This document shows, in pieces, positions 5,360 through 6,501 of a stretch of 6,501 nt of DNA. The number at the start of each line of letters is the position of its first letter. Within the stretch, counting starts at the first letter, position 1. The translations under genes and the position numbers were made by a program. Source of the stretch: Gracilibacteraceae bacterium (GTDB taxonomy: Bacteria; Bacillota; Desulfitobacteriia; Desulfitobacteriales; Syntrophobotulaceae); assembly GCA_031274335.1 (NCBI GenBank), contig JAISQG010000206.1, forward strand, positions 1-6,501, in the 5' to 3' direction. The notes beneath the pieces are model-generated. The model was not told the origin of the DNA. It did no database searches and was given only the letters and a program-made list of their open reading frames with translations.

Positions 5360-6166
5360 GTGGGCATCACCAGCATACTAACGGATTTGAACTGGATGGC
5401 AATAGTCGATATCGTCATCGTTTCCGTTATATTTTATCAATTGTTCCTTGTGATCGAAGGCACACGCGCCGTGCAGCTCATCAGGGGTATTTTTGTGCTG
5501 CTCGTCGTCTCCATTCTCTCCCGGCAGCTGGAACTGGAAACCCTGACTTGGCTACTCGACAAATTATGGACGATGATGCTCGTCGCCCTGCCGGTCGTCT
5601 TTCAGCCGGAATTGCGCCGGGCTTTGGAGCAAATCGGCCGCGGCCGGCTGTTCGGCCTCTCTCCCGCGCGCGAAGCCGATGAAAAGATGCAGGGCCTGAT
5701 CGACGAACTCAGCCGTTGCGCAAAAGTGCTGTCCCAAAATCGCATCGGCGCCCTGATCGCGCTGGAAAAATCAACCGGCATCCAGGAATATGTGGACACG
5801 GGCGTCAAAATCGACGGCATCGTTTCCTCTGAATTCCTGGTCAATCTGTTCATTCCCAAATCGCCGCTGCATGACGGCGCGGTCATCATCCGCGGCGACC
5901 GCGTGGCGGCGGCGGGCTGTTTTTTGCCGCTGACTCAAGCCCCTGATCTGGATAAAAACCTCGGTACGCGCCATCGCGCGGCCATCGGCCTGTCTGAAGT
6001 CTGCGACGCTCTCGTGCTGGTCGTCTCGGAGGAAACAGGCGTTATTTCCTCTGTGCTAGACGGCAAACTCCAGCGTTTTCACGACGAAAAAAGCCTGGCC
6101 GCCCTCCTGCGGCAGTCGCTGCCCCCGCCGGCCCGTCCGGATGTCAAGTCGCTGTTTCGGAGGTGA
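5360..6166 (+). CDS. cdaA: Membrane-bound diadenylate cyclase (c-di-AMP synthase)
   Basis: CdaA condenses two ATP into cyclic di-AMP, a second messenger that controls potassium and osmolyte balance and cell-wall homeostasis in Bacillota. The 268-residue length is close to that of known CdaA proteins. Three N-terminal membrane helices are visible (about 13-31, 37-54 and 63-80), followed by FQPELRRALEQIGRG, a well-conserved linker. The DAC (DisA_N) catalytic domain fills roughly 100-245 and holds both hallmark motifs: DGA (172-174, in SPLHDGAVII), which binds ATP and metal, and RHR (204-206, in GTRHRAAIG). No catalytic residue appears to be missing. Translation starts at GTG behind a good ribosome site. 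The gene is followed 3 bases later by cdaR, its usual partner; glmM commonly comes next in this operon but lies outside the window. It has its own promoter, divergent from corA. Confidence 0.96.
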   Translation: MGITSILTDLNWMAIVDIVIVSVIFYQLFLVIEGTRAVQLIRGIFVLLVVSILSRQLELETLTWLLDKLWTMMLVALPVVFQPELRRALEQIGRGRLFGLSPAREADEKMQGLIDELSRCAKVLSQNRIGALIALEKSTGIQEYVDTGVKIDGIVSSEFLVNLFIPKSPLHDGAVIIRGDRVAAAGCFLPLTQAPDLDKNLGTRHRAAIGLSEVCDALVLVVSEETGVISSVLDGKLQRFHDEKSLAALLRQSLPPPARPDVKSLFRR

Positions 6167-6169
6167 CAT

Positions 6170-6501
6170 ATGGATTTAATTAAAAAAGTGTTCAAGCATA
6201 ACTGGAATTACAAGCTCATCTCTTTTATCCTGGCCATTTGCTTCTGGATGTGGATCACCAGCCAATCGGCGCCGATAACGCTCTGGGGAGAACAAAAAAT
6301 CATCGTGCCCCTCGTGCTGCGCGACCAGCCGGAAAACCTGGTCGTCGTCTCCTCGCTGAATACCGTTTCGGTCCGCCTGAACAATGTCGCCGCGGACATG
6401 GCCGACAATGTGAAAAATGTTTACGCCTATGTGGACATGCGGGACGCGGCGGAAGGCGAGGCTTCCTACACCGTGCAGATTGAGGCGCCCGAAGGCGTGC
6501 G
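6170..6501 (+). CDS. cdaR: CdaA regulatory protein CdaR (YbbR-domain), N-terminal part (runs off right edge)
   Basis: CdaR is a membrane-anchored extracytoplasmic protein that binds CdaA and modulates c-di-AMP synthesis. The first 110 codons are present and the frame is open at the window end. A short basic cytoplasmic start (MDLIKKVFKHNWNYK) precedes one membrane anchor at about 16-30 (LISFILAICFWMWIT). The outer part from about 40 looks like the first YbbR repeat, with beta-rich segments IIVPLVLRDQPENLVVV, TVSVRL and VYAYVDM. Full-length members usually carry several such repeats. The ATG is preceded by GGAGGT (6159-6164), which overlaps the cdaA stop codon; the genes are 3 bases apart and so translationally linked. 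Identification rests on both the anchor pattern and the gene order. Confidence 0.92.
   Translation, partial: MDLIKKVFKHNWNYKLISFILAICFWMWITSQSAPITLWGEQKIIVPLVLRDQPENLVVVSSLNTVSVRLNNVAADMADNVKNVYAYVDMRDAAEGEASYTVQIEAPEGV

Noticed and set aside
5215..5418. N-terminal extension of CorA by 68 codons
   Set aside because: It would cross both divergent promoters and overlap the cdaA coding start. The family N-terminus begins at ATG 5214.
5326..5682. Open frame of 118 codons on the plus strand overlapping the cdaA start
   Set aside because: It starts at the -10 region of the cdaA promoter, has no ribosome site, and is out of frame with the well-supported CdaA.

Overview
The window reads as chromosomal DNA of a Bacillota (Firmicutes) bacterium. 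The strongest sign is the cdaA-cdaR (ybbR) pair at the right end, an order typical of that phylum. Strong AGGAGG-type ribosome sites, TTG and GTG starts, and sigma-A-like promoters with 17-bp spacers agree. The moderately GC-rich coding sequence would suit Negativicutes or Clostridia, but I cannot place it more finely from sequence alone. No RNA gene, insertion sequence, CRISPR array or replication origin was seen.

Left block, minus strand (1-1434): panB (3-methyl-2-oxobutanoate hydroxymethyltransferase, first committed step of pantothenate/CoA synthesis) is read from a recognisable promoter. It is followed 51 bases later by the 5' part of a SARP/BTAD-type winged-helix regulator that runs off the left edge. 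panC and panD are not in the window.

Middle block, minus strand (1519-5270): a promoter at 5242-5270 drives a three-gene unit. It holds a CorA-family divalent-cation channel and two tandem, related B12-binding-domain radical SAM proteins. The CorA gene and the first radical SAM gene are 6 bases apart, and the two radical SAM genes overlap by 4 bases. The unit closes with a clear intrinsic terminator at 1519-1558. The radical SAM pair is the least explained part: both proteins keep the CxxxCxxC cluster motif and an N-terminal Rossmann-like domain, but their substrate is unknown. Sampled rows suggest they are AT-richer than panB.

Right block, plus strand (5299-6501): cdaA, the membrane-bound diadenylate cyclase that makes c-di-AMP, starts at GTG and is followed 3 bases later by cdaR, truncated by the window edge. 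Its promoter diverges from the corA promoter, and the two -35 boxes lie inside a perfect 9-bp inverted repeat.

How they may fit together: CdaA and CdaR are known partners. A CorA-type channel head to head with cdaA is suggestive because c-di-AMP commonly governs ion homeostasis and CdaA needs a divalent metal, but a functional link is inference. No complete, obviously new system can be claimed. The best candidates for a second look are the radical SAM pair and the symmetric divergent control region.
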